DNA of 64,000 nt from Bimuria novae-zelandiae CBS 107.79. Lineage: Eukaryota > Ascomycota > Dothideomycetes > Pleosporales > Didymosphaeriaceae. Each line of letters begins with the position of its first letter. Positions within the stretch are counted from its first letter, which is position 1. The DNA lies in assembly GCA_010015655.1 (NCBI GenBank), contig ML976667.1:747941-811940 (forward strand). The letters run 5' to 3'. A model generated the notes under the pieces. The model did no database searches. It was given only the letters and a program-made list of their open reading frames with translations, and was not told where the DNA came from. Below are positions 33,871 through 44,540 of this stretch, in pieces. Both the position numbers and the translations under genes were made by a program.

Positions 33871-35354
33871 ATGGCGAGAGGGAGCGACATGGGCAAGCTC
33901 GTGTCCGCTGGCGGAGCGGCGGCAGCTCTGGGAGGTGCCTATAAGCTGGGCGAGTTTCTGTACAAGGCCAAGAGACTGCGCGACGTGGGCCCTTCGAACG
34001 CTGTTTACGTGCGCTTGATTGGGCGAGTTCAATCGGTAAGGGAGCCCGGCTTCGTGCCAGTAGCAGCGCTGTTCTAACGACCTCAGGACCTCGACGAAGT
34101 GCGCCGCCTCCTCGCCGTCAGGGAAGTCCACGATGCGCTCGAAGCGAACCCCGACAAGGCCAAATGGGTGTACGGTGCCGTGCGCGATGTGCGTGGGGCC
34201 TTGGAGAACATCACGCCGCACACGGAGCGCGTGGCCAGTGACGTTGACGATGGACGGCGTGTGGGCCTTCGCCACCGCGTCTACTGGCTGCTGAGCGAGA
34301 AAGAGAAGCTCGAGAACAGGGAGAAGGAGGTCTCGATTGCGCACGCTAGTTTGACAGAGGTCATCGGCTATCTCACGGGGCTAGAGCCGGACACGAGCAA
34401 GAAGCCCCACGACAGGCATGAGAAGCATGAGAAGCACGACCGTCATGACGCGCGCCGCGATGTGCACGTGGACAAGCATGTGGATATCGACATCGACGTC
34501 AGGCACGAGGAGGGCCCGCACAGGCGCGAGAAGGACGTCTGGATCGAGCGAGACGACCGTGGCCCCAGGCGAGTGACCGAGGAGCGCGAGACGTGGGTCG
34601 AGCATGACACTGTGCGTCGCGGACCTCGCAGAGTCGAGGAGCACCATGTCGAACACGAGCATCGCGGACCGGGCCACTACGACGTGCGCGAGACTTGGGT
34701 GGACGAGCATGGTCGCCCTCGCCGCTACGAGGAGCGGGAAGTCTACGAAGAGCACGGCCGCGACCCTCGCTATGAATCGCATTACGAAGCCCATCACCAG
34801 GACCACCGCCACGATGACCGCCACGTCGAGCGCGGCCTCCACGTGGAGCGCGATCCCCGCGACCCGGGCCACGTTGACGCCCGCTATTATGAGCGCGGGC
34901 CCAGTCGCTATGAAGAAAAGCGCTACGAGGAGCGCCGCATCAATGAGCCCCTCGGCCGTCGCCCGGAGTCGTTTGAGGACCGCGTTCCTGACCGCGAGAC
35001 ATGGATGCAGAGCGATGGGCGCAGGCCTCCGCCAGGACAGTACAGCAGATACAACGATTACGCTGAGTACGGGGCCCCGCAGCCTTCCGGTGCAGCGAAC
35101 TATCGACGTAAGTTCGAGGGCGATCCCGGCTTCGGAGACCAAGAGTTGCTGAATCGTGACATCCAAATAGTACCGCCGAATCCGGAGTATGAGCGCGAGG
35201 TAAGACACAGCCAATCAGAAAATGAATTAGTTGTAGGAGGAAGTGCTAATGGAACTAGGTCTGGGTCGAGGAGAAGGAAGACTTCCGCTACGACGAGTAT
35301 GGCAACAGGCTTCCCGACCGCTACTTCCCCAACTTGCCGCGCAGCAGACTGTAA
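33871..35354 (+). CDS. Hypothetical protein with long His/Arg/Glu-rich repeat region
   Basis: Three exons (33871-34035, 34087-35199, 35259-35354) give 457 residues; both introns keep frame. The N-terminal 150 residues look globular: a Gly/Ala helix (SAGGAAAALGGAYKLGEFLY), then a helical region ending in SLTEVIGYLTGLEP. From about residue 155 to 370 the protein is extremely charged and low-complexity, built from degenerate units around HDRHEKHEKHDRH, RETWV(D/E)EH and GPRRVEE; it is surely disordered. The last exon adds an acidic, Tyr-rich tail (EDFRYDEYGNRLPDRYFPN). No enzymatic motif is seen and I do not recognise the family. GC content and codon use match the neighbours, so nothing suggests transfer. 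Confidence 0.8.
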
Positions 35355-35966
35355 ATGAAGCGATTGTATCGAAGAGATTATATCGAATTTGGATTTGAAT
35401 CGAGCGTGTTTCTTTGGTTGCTTTCGAGGCGTGTATTGGATATTACGTATGTAGCCGTTGGCCTCACCGAACCCCCGTAGTTACCAAACTTCTTTACTCG
35501 AGCATTCCCATCACTGTCCACAGATGCAGAACTAAGATGTCCTGTCCTGCAATAATAATTGACACGCGCGATGTCGTTGAGGCGACTCCGTGAATCATGA
35601 GCCAAAGGCATACATCCACCAGATACACCTTTCAGTATTGAAAGTACGGACGGGCGTCCAGGCTAGGACGGTACCACGTCCTGATACCCCTCACCTGAGC
35701 AACAGTTTGCTCTTAAACTCAAAAGCTACACGTAATGTGTGCAGCCGCGGTATTGCTGGTCTTAGGATAAAACTCAGACGTTGTTGTTGATATCATTGAG
35801 CTTCTATCGTGGTGTCTTTCTAATTCCTTCGTTGTACTGTTTACCCTGGAAAAATGGCCCGGTCTAGATCTGCATACTGAACTGAGCAGTGAAAGATCTC
35901 CATGCTTGGAAATATGAACAAGCGAGTATGAGGTTCCCTAATACGGAGTATCGTAAATATCGTTTA
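35355..35966. other. Intergenic, no gene
   Basis: Convergent 3' flanks of the charged-protein gene and the F-box gene. Nothing recognisable. Confidence 0.5.
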
Positions 35967-37217
35967 TCATATCCCACAGTTTATGCTTGAGCGCAGGTTT
36001 ATCTTGCACATACAGTAGATCCTCTTCCAGCTGAAGAAGATATTCTTTCTAAGTGACCTTTCTTGTCTTAGAGCCACGCTCTCCCCACCACTCCAGGAAA
36101 CCCTTTCTTCTTCAGTAATGCTCTTTCTCGCTTCTTTCCATTTCTTGTCGTTCTCCGTGAACAAGGCCTCGAGAGATTCTGGCAAAACGTAGGTGCTATC
36201 GTGCTTAGTTACAATCGCGTGTGAGGTGAACTGCTCGGGTTGGTCGAACCACGCGTCGCAATCTGGAGTTGAGCAGCCAAAGGGTTCATAGCGGCCGTAA
36301 AAATGATGTCTTTCTATGGCGGCGATACGATGCACACGAACAGCCCATCCTAGCTCCCCTGCAAGATGACTCTGCCTGCTCCAGATATCCTGGAATGTTC
36401 CTACTGGTCCGCGGAAGACTTTGTGTGGCACCATAACACTCGGTTCTGGGTGCATCGGACACTCCTCCCATGCTGCCGTTCCCTTGATGTGCAGTTGTCT
36501 TGTGACCAGCCGCCATTTTTCCCTCTTTATTCGGTAACGGGTGGACGGTATGATCCCATCCCCTCGAAGCAATGAGATGAAAACCTCGACATCAAGTGGA
36601 CATAGTTGGGCTACTCTTCTAAAGATATCTGGCGGTGACGAGATCATTTCATCCGATCGATAGAACCATTGGAAGCCATCTTCCACGATAATGTGTTTCG
36701 CTCGCGGAAATCGGCGCTGTACCGTCTTCCAGAAATGGCTGATATTCTCGTCCATTTCCGCGACTGCTCTGGTCACAACCTCTTTCGTGCCTCGCGAACG
36801 GGTATCTTTGTGCATCAACGTTCTCTCTTTCATCTAATGGAACTTAATGCACACACGCTCTATACAAGCCATAAAATCCATGTCAAAGATCGTGTCGCCT
36901 GGGCAGCCGCCTTCAAGCAGCCATTCTGCATTGACATGGTACCAAGCCTCCGGGTCGCAAAAGACCAGTTTCCTCGCCTCAGTGCGGATGGAACGCGATG
37001 TGTGCATAAGTTGGGAGAGACTGGGCTTATCGCACAACTGCAGAATACGCAACTGGAGCTCTGCAGGCAAACGGGCGAATTGGGGAAACGATACGCTTGG
37101 TAATACGTCCGAGCCTGCTTGGCGGACGTGGCTTGCAAAGGGAATGCGCAGCTCTCCATTCAGTGTAGCGGAGATTGAAATCGGGCGGTCTTTTCCAGTT
37201 CCCCTCTGCAATGGCAT
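35967..37217 (-). pseudogene. F-box-type protein gene with an in-frame stop
   Basis: From ATG 37217 the minus strand encodes an F-box-like domain (FARLPAELQLRILQLCDKPS, then LMHTSRSIRTEARKLVF). The frame meets TAG at 36834-36836 after about 127 codons and continues without a shift for 288 more to 35967. The sequence on both sides of the stop reads as one protein: a segment on Cys and charged residues before it, then helical FWKTVQRRFPRAKHIIVEDG and later a CSTPDCDAWF motif. F-box proteins select substrates for SCF ubiquitin ligases; the substrate is unknown. Alternatives to a pseudogene are stop readthrough or a sequencing error. The gene ends only about 115 bases from a RIP-mutated transposon, so a C-to-T type change leaking from RIP is a plausible cause. 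Confidence 0.6.
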
Positions 37218-37330
37218 ACCACATGTTAAGTGTGTAGTACTCAGAATCTGAATCAAAGAAAGACGACGTGAAAAGATAGTGAATCTGTGCCGCCTCTAAG
37301 ACAGCAGTTATTAGCTTATCGCCGCTAACG

Positions 37331-37332
37331 TA
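37331..37332. repeat. TA target-site duplication, left
   Basis: TA immediately outside the left inverted repeat, matched by TA at 40078-40079, as expected of the Tc1/mariner/pogo superfamily. Confidence 0.7.
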
Positions 37333-37382
37333 CCGTGCCTTGGCAGTCAGTGCACCACGTCAGTTAGTGCACCACCCCACCA
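37333..37382 (+). repeat. Left terminal inverted repeat of the Fot1/pogo element
   Basis: About 50 bases starting CCGTGCCTTGGCAGTCAGTG; they match the complement of 40028-40077 with a single C/T difference. Inside, a GTCAGTGCACCAC-type unit occurs twice in tandem, a likely transposase-binding sub-repeat. Confidence 0.9.
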
Positions 37383-37814
37383 AAATCGCTTAACTAGCAA
37401 CATGAGGCTGCTAAGCCACCTATAATTAATATTATTATAAGATTTTTTAGAGTTAAGGTTTCCTAGGCCTGTAGATAAATGCTAGCTACTTAGATTATTA
37501 ATATTTACTTAGTATTTTAATTATTTAGCTACTACGCGACTTTAAGGCGGATATAATAAATAAGACCTTTTTAATATTTATAGCCTTACGCTAAGGCTAT
37601 TTTTTCCTAATAAGCCTATTAAAAGGTTTTAAGGCTCTTTTATTACCCTTTTTAAATAATTTAATATAATTTTAAAGTTGCCTTTATACCTTGCGGGCCT
37701 ATTACTTAAGGTATTACTTTATAGCTTTATTAGCCTTCTGCTTTACGCGTGTATCTTTAGTAGCTACTTAAGTAATACGCCTTTCTTAGAGTAGCTTTAT
37801 TTTAAGCTACTAAC

Positions 37815-37987
37815 TGTCACGAGTCGTAGGTCGAGGGCCCTCGACGGCCCTAGTCCGCTCTAGACCGGCGCTATCCGGGCCTTCCGCCTATCTACTTCCC
37901 TCGCCGCAGCCCTTCTCTTCCCTCTCTAAGGGATCGCCTTAGTACTGTGGATAGACTGAGTCGCCCGTAGTCAGGGCGCTTTTTACA
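37815..37987 (+). mobile_element. Solo LTR, 173 bp, inside the pogo element
   Basis: A GC-rich block beginning TGTCACGAG and ending TTTTTACA, flanked on both sides by the 5-base repeat CTAAC (37810-37814 and 37988-37992). The TG...CA ends and 5-bp duplication are those of an LTR left by recombination. It is clearly less mutated than the surrounding transposon, so it inserted later or escaped RIP because of its short length. Confidence 0.75.
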
Positions 37988-38555
37988 CTAACTAGCCTAA
38001 TAGGCCTCTACTTACTTACTTTTTTAAAGCTATAGTTACTACGCTTTAGTATCTTTTTTATATTAATAATTACGTGCCCGCTGTACGCTATAGGGTAATA
38101 AGAAAATAAATCCCCCTTAATCTTTATAAAGCTAATTAAAAGGTAAAGGCCTGTCTTGCTTTAAGCGTCTTTTTTAGATAGTTAGGGCTTTTTATAGGCC
38201 TTAATTTTTATATTCTGCGAGCTAAGCTTATATAAAAATTAAGTATACTATTTATCTTAGCTTCTTAGCCTTATTATTGCCCCCTGTATTAATAGTAGCC
38301 TTTAGTAGCTAATTAATCTTTCTCTAATCTATTATACTAAATACTAAAGTTAAGCTCTTTCGTAATTATTGCTTAAGAGGCTAAGCCTAATTAAATCTAT
38401 TAAGGATAGTTATTAGATCTAAGGGGGAAATACTAGTAGCTTTAAAGGCCTAGAGGATTAATAGCTACCTTATAGTGTTAACCTAGGCCTTCTAGAATAG
38501 GCTAAAGAAGTCTCTTTTAGTAATAAAGGCTATCCCTAGGCTATTTTATAGGAAG

Positions 38556-38989
38556 TGTTATGAGGCTCTCACACCTTGTTCCGATCCGGGTTAGGGCGGT
38601 AAGGTATCGTGATGCTTCACGGATTATTCAATGGTACAAGTTAATGCGACACTTAGCGCGGCTAGACAATCTAATCTTATAACGAATAAGATAACTATTA
38701 GTCTGTATAGGAGAACGTACTCGCATAGAAGATATATGAGTTGACTACGAGGAAGGAAACAACAATAGGAAAGTCGCCACACTATATACTAGCCTATTCC
38801 TTCTTCGTAGTCCCGCCAAGGCCCTGTAGTCCCATGGGACTTCCCTTTATGCGGGACTTCGTCACGTGACTGCTGACTAAGCTGCCCCGCGCCCCGTTAG
38901 GTCCCGTTAACTCTGCTACTTCGTCAACAATTACTCTCTTGGCGTAATTGTCTGGCTTCTTCATCCTTGTGGGGTTCGTGGTCGTAACA
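38556..38989 (+). mobile_element. Solo LTR, 434 bp, inside the pogo element
   Basis: Begins TGTTATGAGG and ends GTCGTAACA, flanked by GGAAG on both sides (38551-38555 and 38990-38994). It is different in sequence and length from the solo LTR at 37815, so two retrotransposon families hit the same element. Confidence 0.88.
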
Positions 38990-39329
38990 GGAAGGCTAAT
39001 AGCTCGTTTAAATATGCTATTAATAGAGGCTTAAAGACGCAGACATCGAGAGGCTATAACGTATAGGTTAAATAAGGTAGATAGATAGCTAACAGGATCT
39101 TATTATAATCGCAATAATTAATAAAATCTATAATAACATAAAAGCTATAACTATTAAGGATTAATAGTTAATATAATTATCTAGCTTTAGCCTTTATAAG
39201 GCAATTAAACACCTGCCGTAGCTATACGAGACCTATTTAATTACTTAACTAGCTAAATTTTAATACTATAATAAAGGCTTAATAGTGTTTAGGATTAAGA
39301 TCCTCGACCTAACTTAATTATATGTTTGT

Positions 39330-39988
39330 AGAGGTGGCCTGATAGATAAGAGCTGGGTCTAAGGCAGATCCGTCGGCGCATATACAGGCGATGAGCGATA
39401 TCCACTCACGGCTGCCATCCTGGATAGCTTGCCTTACAGCCTTGCTCTCATACAGAGGCGCCTATCAAAGATCCTCTTTGAGCGGGAGGTGATGCCAAGT
39501 AGGATGCCTTTTTCGTCCATATTGTACGTATACTAAGGCTCAATTTGATACTACTCCATCTTTTACTATAAAAGATTAAAAAAGAGTTTATACTTAGCTA
39601 GGGAATTAGCTTTATAGCGGTTGCTATTTATGCTAGTTGTCTATCGAGATATTAAGGATTTAGCGTTACGCCTGACAAAGCGATTAACCTATAATAGGCT
39701 AACCTTCTTTTTAGTAATAGTAGAGGCAAAGCTTTATATTATCTATTGTGTAGGTAGAAGGCCACGCTTAGTAAGGCGTTTGATATATCGTAGGAGCTCT
39801 GATTCTTGTTCTAGGCTGAGATTTTGACGTGTAGAGTTGGCAGCTGCACGCGCCTGCGTGACGTGTTGGTGCCTACGTATCAACATAGTATGTACAACAC
39901 CATGTTCTTTCGCAACTTGTCTGTATGAGAAAAATTCTCCTGGCTCTCGTGATTCGATTGCTGTAATCGCAGCTTCAATTGGATCCAT
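39330..39988 (-). pseudogene. Fot1/pogo transposase remnant
   Basis: From ATG 39988 the minus strand encodes the N-terminal helix-turn-helix of Fot1/pogo transposases (MDPIEAAITAIESREPGE, then SYRQVAKEHGV) and keeps frame to 39743. After a stop, the catalytic part reappears at about 39330-39530: NMDEKG with the first catalytic Asp, RSKRIF, and after a frame change GSREWISLIACICADGSALDP. Stops and a frameshift make it inactive. The family is DDE_1 with a CENP-B-type N-terminus. Confidence 0.85.
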
Positions 39989-40027
39989 ATTGGTGGAGAT
40001 GCGGCGCGTTGAAGTTGAAGTGTTGCA

Positions 40028-40077
40028 TGGTGGGGTGGTGCACTGACTGACGTGGTGCACTGACTGCCAAGGCACGG
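40028..40077 (-). repeat. Right terminal inverted repeat of the Fot1/pogo element
   Basis: Complement of the left repeat with one mismatch, ending GGCACGG before the TA duplication. The right copy keeps CAGTCAGTG where the left copy has CAGTTAGTG, the direction expected of RIP on the left. Confidence 0.9.
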
Positions 40078-40079
40078 TA

Positions 40080-41095
40080 ATCCACTAGCGCAGCGATCGC
40101 ACGTGCGCGTAGGCACTCACGGGCTAGTTACTCTTCAGACGATTGTTCTGCACGTGCTTCACAACAACCAGGCTTGTGGGGTGGAAGTTGAGGTATTTCA
40201 AAGAGAGGAGGTGTTGGAATAGGCGGGAACGTAGAGATGCTCCTCCTAACACACCCCGTGAGCTGGGAGCAACGGACATCCGTCGTTAGATCCCGAGTAA
40301 AAGGAACACGAACATCTAGAATCTCTTTGCATGATGCCTCGCTATTTTCGTGTTTTTCTCGTCGACTTTAAGAATCATTGGAATAGTTGCACAAGCAGGC
40401 CATGCTGCTTTCGACACGCTCTTCATCATCTAATACATGAGCGACTAAGCAAAAACAGTACATTCAAGGCTCTTGCAGTATGAACACAGTATCCTAACAA
40501 TTCACGAGTCCCATACAAGTCGAAATGCTTCAATGCGGGACAAGAATAACAAGGATGCCATCCGTGCCGCGCGCGTGCATGCTTCATGCAACATACCTAA
40601 TCTCGGGTTTCAGGTTTTCTTTCATCATCACAAACGATCTTTATACGACACATAGTAACTAAAAAGCATACTAATTGTAGCAATAGAAGGGCGCACCAAA
40701 ATAACAAAAAACATGGAGCGGAAATGTGTGCAGTGAGGGGTGTATGAGGCGAACGTTGTGCAGAAGCGAACCTGGGAAGCATCTCGGGTAACTCGCCCTG
40801 CTCCCTGCCACAATCTGCATCCTGCAGCCAATATCACCCCATGTCTTTCTTGCCCCTTCCATCTGCGCAAGCACTTCTGGCTTCCTCCTGCATACTCAAG
40901 GATGTCCGAAACACTGCGTCAAGGGGGGCCTGCACCGCTGTGCACGGATGAGGTTGATTGTTAGGCTACCTGTGCACCTATGGGAGGCTTGCTATCTCAC
41001 ACAAACAATCTGCTTTTCTTCTGATTGTAGGATTAGATGGACTACCAATCAACAATGGCTGTGCCATCGAGGGTTGAGACATGATTTGAAGGACA
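40080..41095. other. Intergenic, no gene
   Basis: About 1 kb between the transposon and the HET gene, holding the HET promoter. No coding frame is supported. Confidence 0.45.
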
Positions 41096-43383
41096 ATGAT
41101 CCCTCCAGGCTGCATTAATATCATCTGCGGCCACTCCTCACCTTCAAGTCATATTTTTACATGTTCTGTATTGATGCGAACCATGGAAGGCACTCTGTCT
41201 AAAGATCCAAGCGACGCTGCTAACATGCTCTGCCCGAAATGCCCCGAAAACATGGCCCTTGTCAGCAACAAGGATACCGTTAGGTCCTGGTATAAGGCCA
41301 TCAAAGAGTCACACTGTGTTATCTGCCAACTGTTCATCTCCACCGCCATCGATGATGCCACTGTAACAGACTTTCAACGCCGCGCTGGCATGCTTTTCGT
41401 CCCTTTGACCCTGCAGATTCCGTACCTCGGGCTGGAAATTCGTACTTGTGATTTTCCGCATGGAGGTGTACACATTTATACAAACGACGGTGAGAGTTCT
41501 CGAAGACTGCTCGAGGACGCATCACTAATGAGATTCGCAAAGACCAGGTCAACGACGAGTTCCGTCGTATCAAAAAAGCAAACTACACCATCGATGCGTC
41601 ATTCTTCCGAGGAGGCTTAGAAGGGGCAAAGACATGGCTGGAGCGTTGCAGACAGTCGCACAGCTTGTGTGGAGGTCCCGACGCCAAATTTGTGCTTCCG
41701 ACGCGCCTCGTAGCGGTGGGCTCAGCGGCGCAGAATCCGTATTTATACATACCGGTTCCAGGTGAGAAGGGAGTCTACGCGACGCTGTCATACTGCTGGG
41801 GAAAGTGCACTCCGTTCACCACTACGAAGGAAAACGTGGGAGTCAGAGTGGAAGGCTTTTTGCTAAGCGAGCTGCCGAAGACGTGTCGAGATGCTGTGCT
41901 CACTGCTCGGTTGTTGAACATTCCGTTTATTTGGATTGACCAGTTGTGCATTATTCAAGACGATTCTGATGACTGGGAAAGAGAGGCTGGTAGAATGCAC
42001 GCGGTTTACGCGAATTCGATTCTAACGCTGGCAGCGCTCACGTCTCCGGGGGCGGATGCCGGATTCCAGACATGGGATGATGAGCCCACTAAGGTAGCCA
42101 GAGGCAACGCCGCGGCGGAAATTCAGCTGAATGGCAGGAAGGCGGCCGTGTACGTGAGAAGGCAAAATTTATACACAACACGAGTGAAAGTGGTTCATGA
42201 AACAGAATCGGGATTTGGGTGCGTCTTGGAATCCAGGCTTTGGACATTACAAGAAGTCGCGCTCTCGCCGCGCCTTCTCTGGTTCACGAACGGCGATATC
42301 GGCTGGAGCTGCAAAGAATCCGTTGCGTGCGATTGTGAGCCCACCTTCACTCCCGCAACCCGTCACGAACTCCCTCCTCACCTCGCCACAAACCTTTCAC
42401 CCACGTCGATGACCTCACAACACAGCAGTGAGGGTTGGCTGAATATATGGTTTGGTTACACCAAGGAGGCAACACGCCGACAGGTCACTAGGCAAACTGA
42501 TCGTCTGCCTGCAGTCGCCGGTCTGGCAGCCGCGATGCAGCCCCACATTGGCGGTCGCTATCTAGCTGGCCACTGGAAGACCAACATCGAGAAGTCGCTC
42601 CTTTGGGAGTTTACCGAAGAGATAAAGTTTAGCCATCAAGAAAACATAAATCATGCTGGCCTTGTCGGGTTCTCCAAGGGACAAGTAGAAACGATATTTC
42701 GCCCACTGATGGACCAGGATTACGCGCCGAGCTGGTCATGGGCATCCGTCTCTAGCCCCGTCTCCAATCCCATGGAGAAAATCACCGCTTCGCCCCCGAT
42801 AGAGATGGATAGCAAAGTCTTAGATATCGACTTTAGGCCAAGCACAACAAATGAGTATGGGCCTGGTGGCGGGATCTTGACGATGGAGGGGGTGCTTTTG
42901 CCAGTGAAACCCAGGACTGGCGAACTTCCCAGCGATTTCTCCTTCGAGCCGCGAGACGGAGGAAAGAAATTTTTGCTTGGTACAACTTGGAACCTAGAGC
43001 CAAGAGGCAGTCCCAGTCCTGTCGACGAAAGGGACCTATATCTTGCGAACCACCTGCGCTGGCCACTAGATAAGGGTGCGGGGGCAACAACTTTGTGCCT
43101 TGTATTGGAGAGGGTCGATCGAAAAGATTTTGCGATGTGGGAGGCGCGGTTTGCAAGCTACAAAACCAGAGGACCCGACGCGAATGGTCGCGACGACGGC
43201 TCGAATAACGTTCAAGTTGACGATGTCGGAAAGAAACACTGTGAGCCTGAGGGCCCAGAGGCGGAGCAATCTAGGGACAATGTGTTCAAAAGAATTGGGT
43301 GCGTCACATGCATTTTGGATTACGATGCAATGACATGGGAACAGCTAGTGGAAGAGTTCACAACGACGTTCCGCATTATCTGA
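41096..43383 (+). CDS. HET-domain protein, reading frame interrupted once
   Basis: Encodes a protein with the HET (heterokaryon incompatibility) domain: YATLSYCWG, LPKTCRDAV, IPFIWIDQLCIIQDD, and WEREAGRMHAVYANS, the canonical blocks in order. The upstream frame (41096-41617) carries a possible zinc-binding segment (MLCPKCPENM ... SHCVICQLF) and the downstream frame begins near 41495 (TNEIRKDQVNDEF). The two overlap in different frames at about 41490-41540. The only GT-AG interval that would join them is 26 bases, too short for a fungal intron. I conclude that a small indel broke the gene, or that the sequence has an error. HET proteins trigger cell death on fusion with incompatible partners; the partner here is unknown. 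The C-terminal half (43.0-43.38 kb) is charged and ends in LDYDAMTWEQLVEEF. Confidence 0.75.
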
Positions 43384-43421
43384 CGGCGGTCAAAAGAATT
43401 GCCTTGATGTACTGTAGTGTG

Positions 43422-44030
43422 TTAGCCAAAACGAATAGCATGTTCTAGTAGTAGAACGTCATCTCCAAGTTTTATCAACCGTGGCTTCGTGCCACTCTGG
43501 ATCCAAGCTTGCGCTGCCACCCCTTGAATACGGTCACTCTCGTCAACTGCACACATAATTAACGATGTCAGACTCATACCAAACATCGCCCAAGCACCGG
43601 CATGCTTATCACGATACGCGTTTGGCGATAGATCTTGTTTCATCTCGGCAACTGCTCATGTACCACGCGATTGAAGCGCTTGGTCCACTTGATATGTGCC
43701 ATTCATCCTGCGACCAAAAGTTAGATACTGCATTGCCCACTGCGTCAACGTCACCTCACCGCCTTCGTAACGCGACGCTGTTCACCCTACGGACATTCAT
43801 GTCGCCAGTACTTGCAGTCTTATGGAAATTAGTCCTCCTGTTCATTATTGCTTCAACGAAAAGCGGTCACTTACTCCAACGCGCGAGCAGGTTACGACGG
43901 TAGGGGTGGGCGAGACCGGTTGCGCGGCACCGTGAGCGAGGTTCCAAACGATTTTCTCGAGCTTGCCGAAGGTGATGGCGGCATGCTGATGGGCTTAAGG
44001 GGACGGGGGATGAGGGGGGCTGTGGGAGGC
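43422..44030 (-). pseudogene. Possible decayed gene, family unknown
   Basis: The minus strand carries protein-like pieces that do not join into one frame. One covers 44000-43880 (TFGKLEKIVWNLAHGAAQP) up to a GTAAGT donor. A second, from about 43790 to 43422 (LTQWAMQYLTFGRRMNGTY, then AWAMFGMSLTSLI and VLLLEHAIRFG), is interrupted by one in-frame TGA at about 43660. Convergent with the HET gene. I recognise no family, and it may be a spliced gene that I cannot resolve. Confidence 0.3.
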
Positions 44031-44540
44031 ACTTTTTGCCTCGCTAGTGGTCTTTAGCGGTACTGAGAACGCCTAGTCACGTTTAGAAGAAGAGGCCAAG
44101 TTGAGAATGATGAGTCAGAGACTATTTGACGGTGGAGAAGCTGGCCTTCCTGTGCGCAATATGAGGAAAGCGCCCCCCGCGCGTGCGAGACGTGGAAATA
44201 GGCAAGACCCACCCGGAGAAAGTCAGTGATGTCGACACTCGAATATCCTAGGTCCACACATGTGTTGGAATACGACCTCGGGAAAGGGGTTTGCACGTGC
44301 GACTAATAAAAGAAGATAAAACGCGAGTGGTGAGAAGCACGTAGCTCCTACGTGCCATTACTGCCACAGTCGAGTACAGGCATCAAGAAGTCAGCACAGT
44401 TGGCCCGTATTTTGCTACACATAGGTATGATAGCATACCCAGGCTTTTGTTGTAGTACTAACGATGCTCCGGCTTCATATCCAGTCAGCTTCCTTGCACA
44501 TCCGCTAGTCGCCGGGCTCCACAGCTGCCAGGTCCTTTTG

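Larger units (their letters stand above)
37333..40077 (-). mobile_element. Fot1/pogo DNA transposon, RIP-mutated, with nested LTR insertions
   Basis: A 2745-base element bounded by 50-bp terminal inverted repeats and TA duplications. The transposase gene runs on the minus strand from next to the right end. Most of the interior is AT-rich with saturated C-to-T/G-to-A change. Removing the two inserted solo LTRs (with one copy of each duplicated target) leaves about 2.1 kb, normal for Fot1-type elements. It lies between the broken F-box gene and the HET gene. Confidence 0.9.

Noticed and set aside
34381..35214. 277-codon minus-strand hydrophobic frame
   Set aside because: Antisense shadow of the charged repeat protein; hydrophobicity results from complementing GAG/CGC/CAC codons.
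41490..41516. 26-base intron joining the HET frames
   Set aside because: Below the minimum length of fungal introns, although the junction would keep frame.
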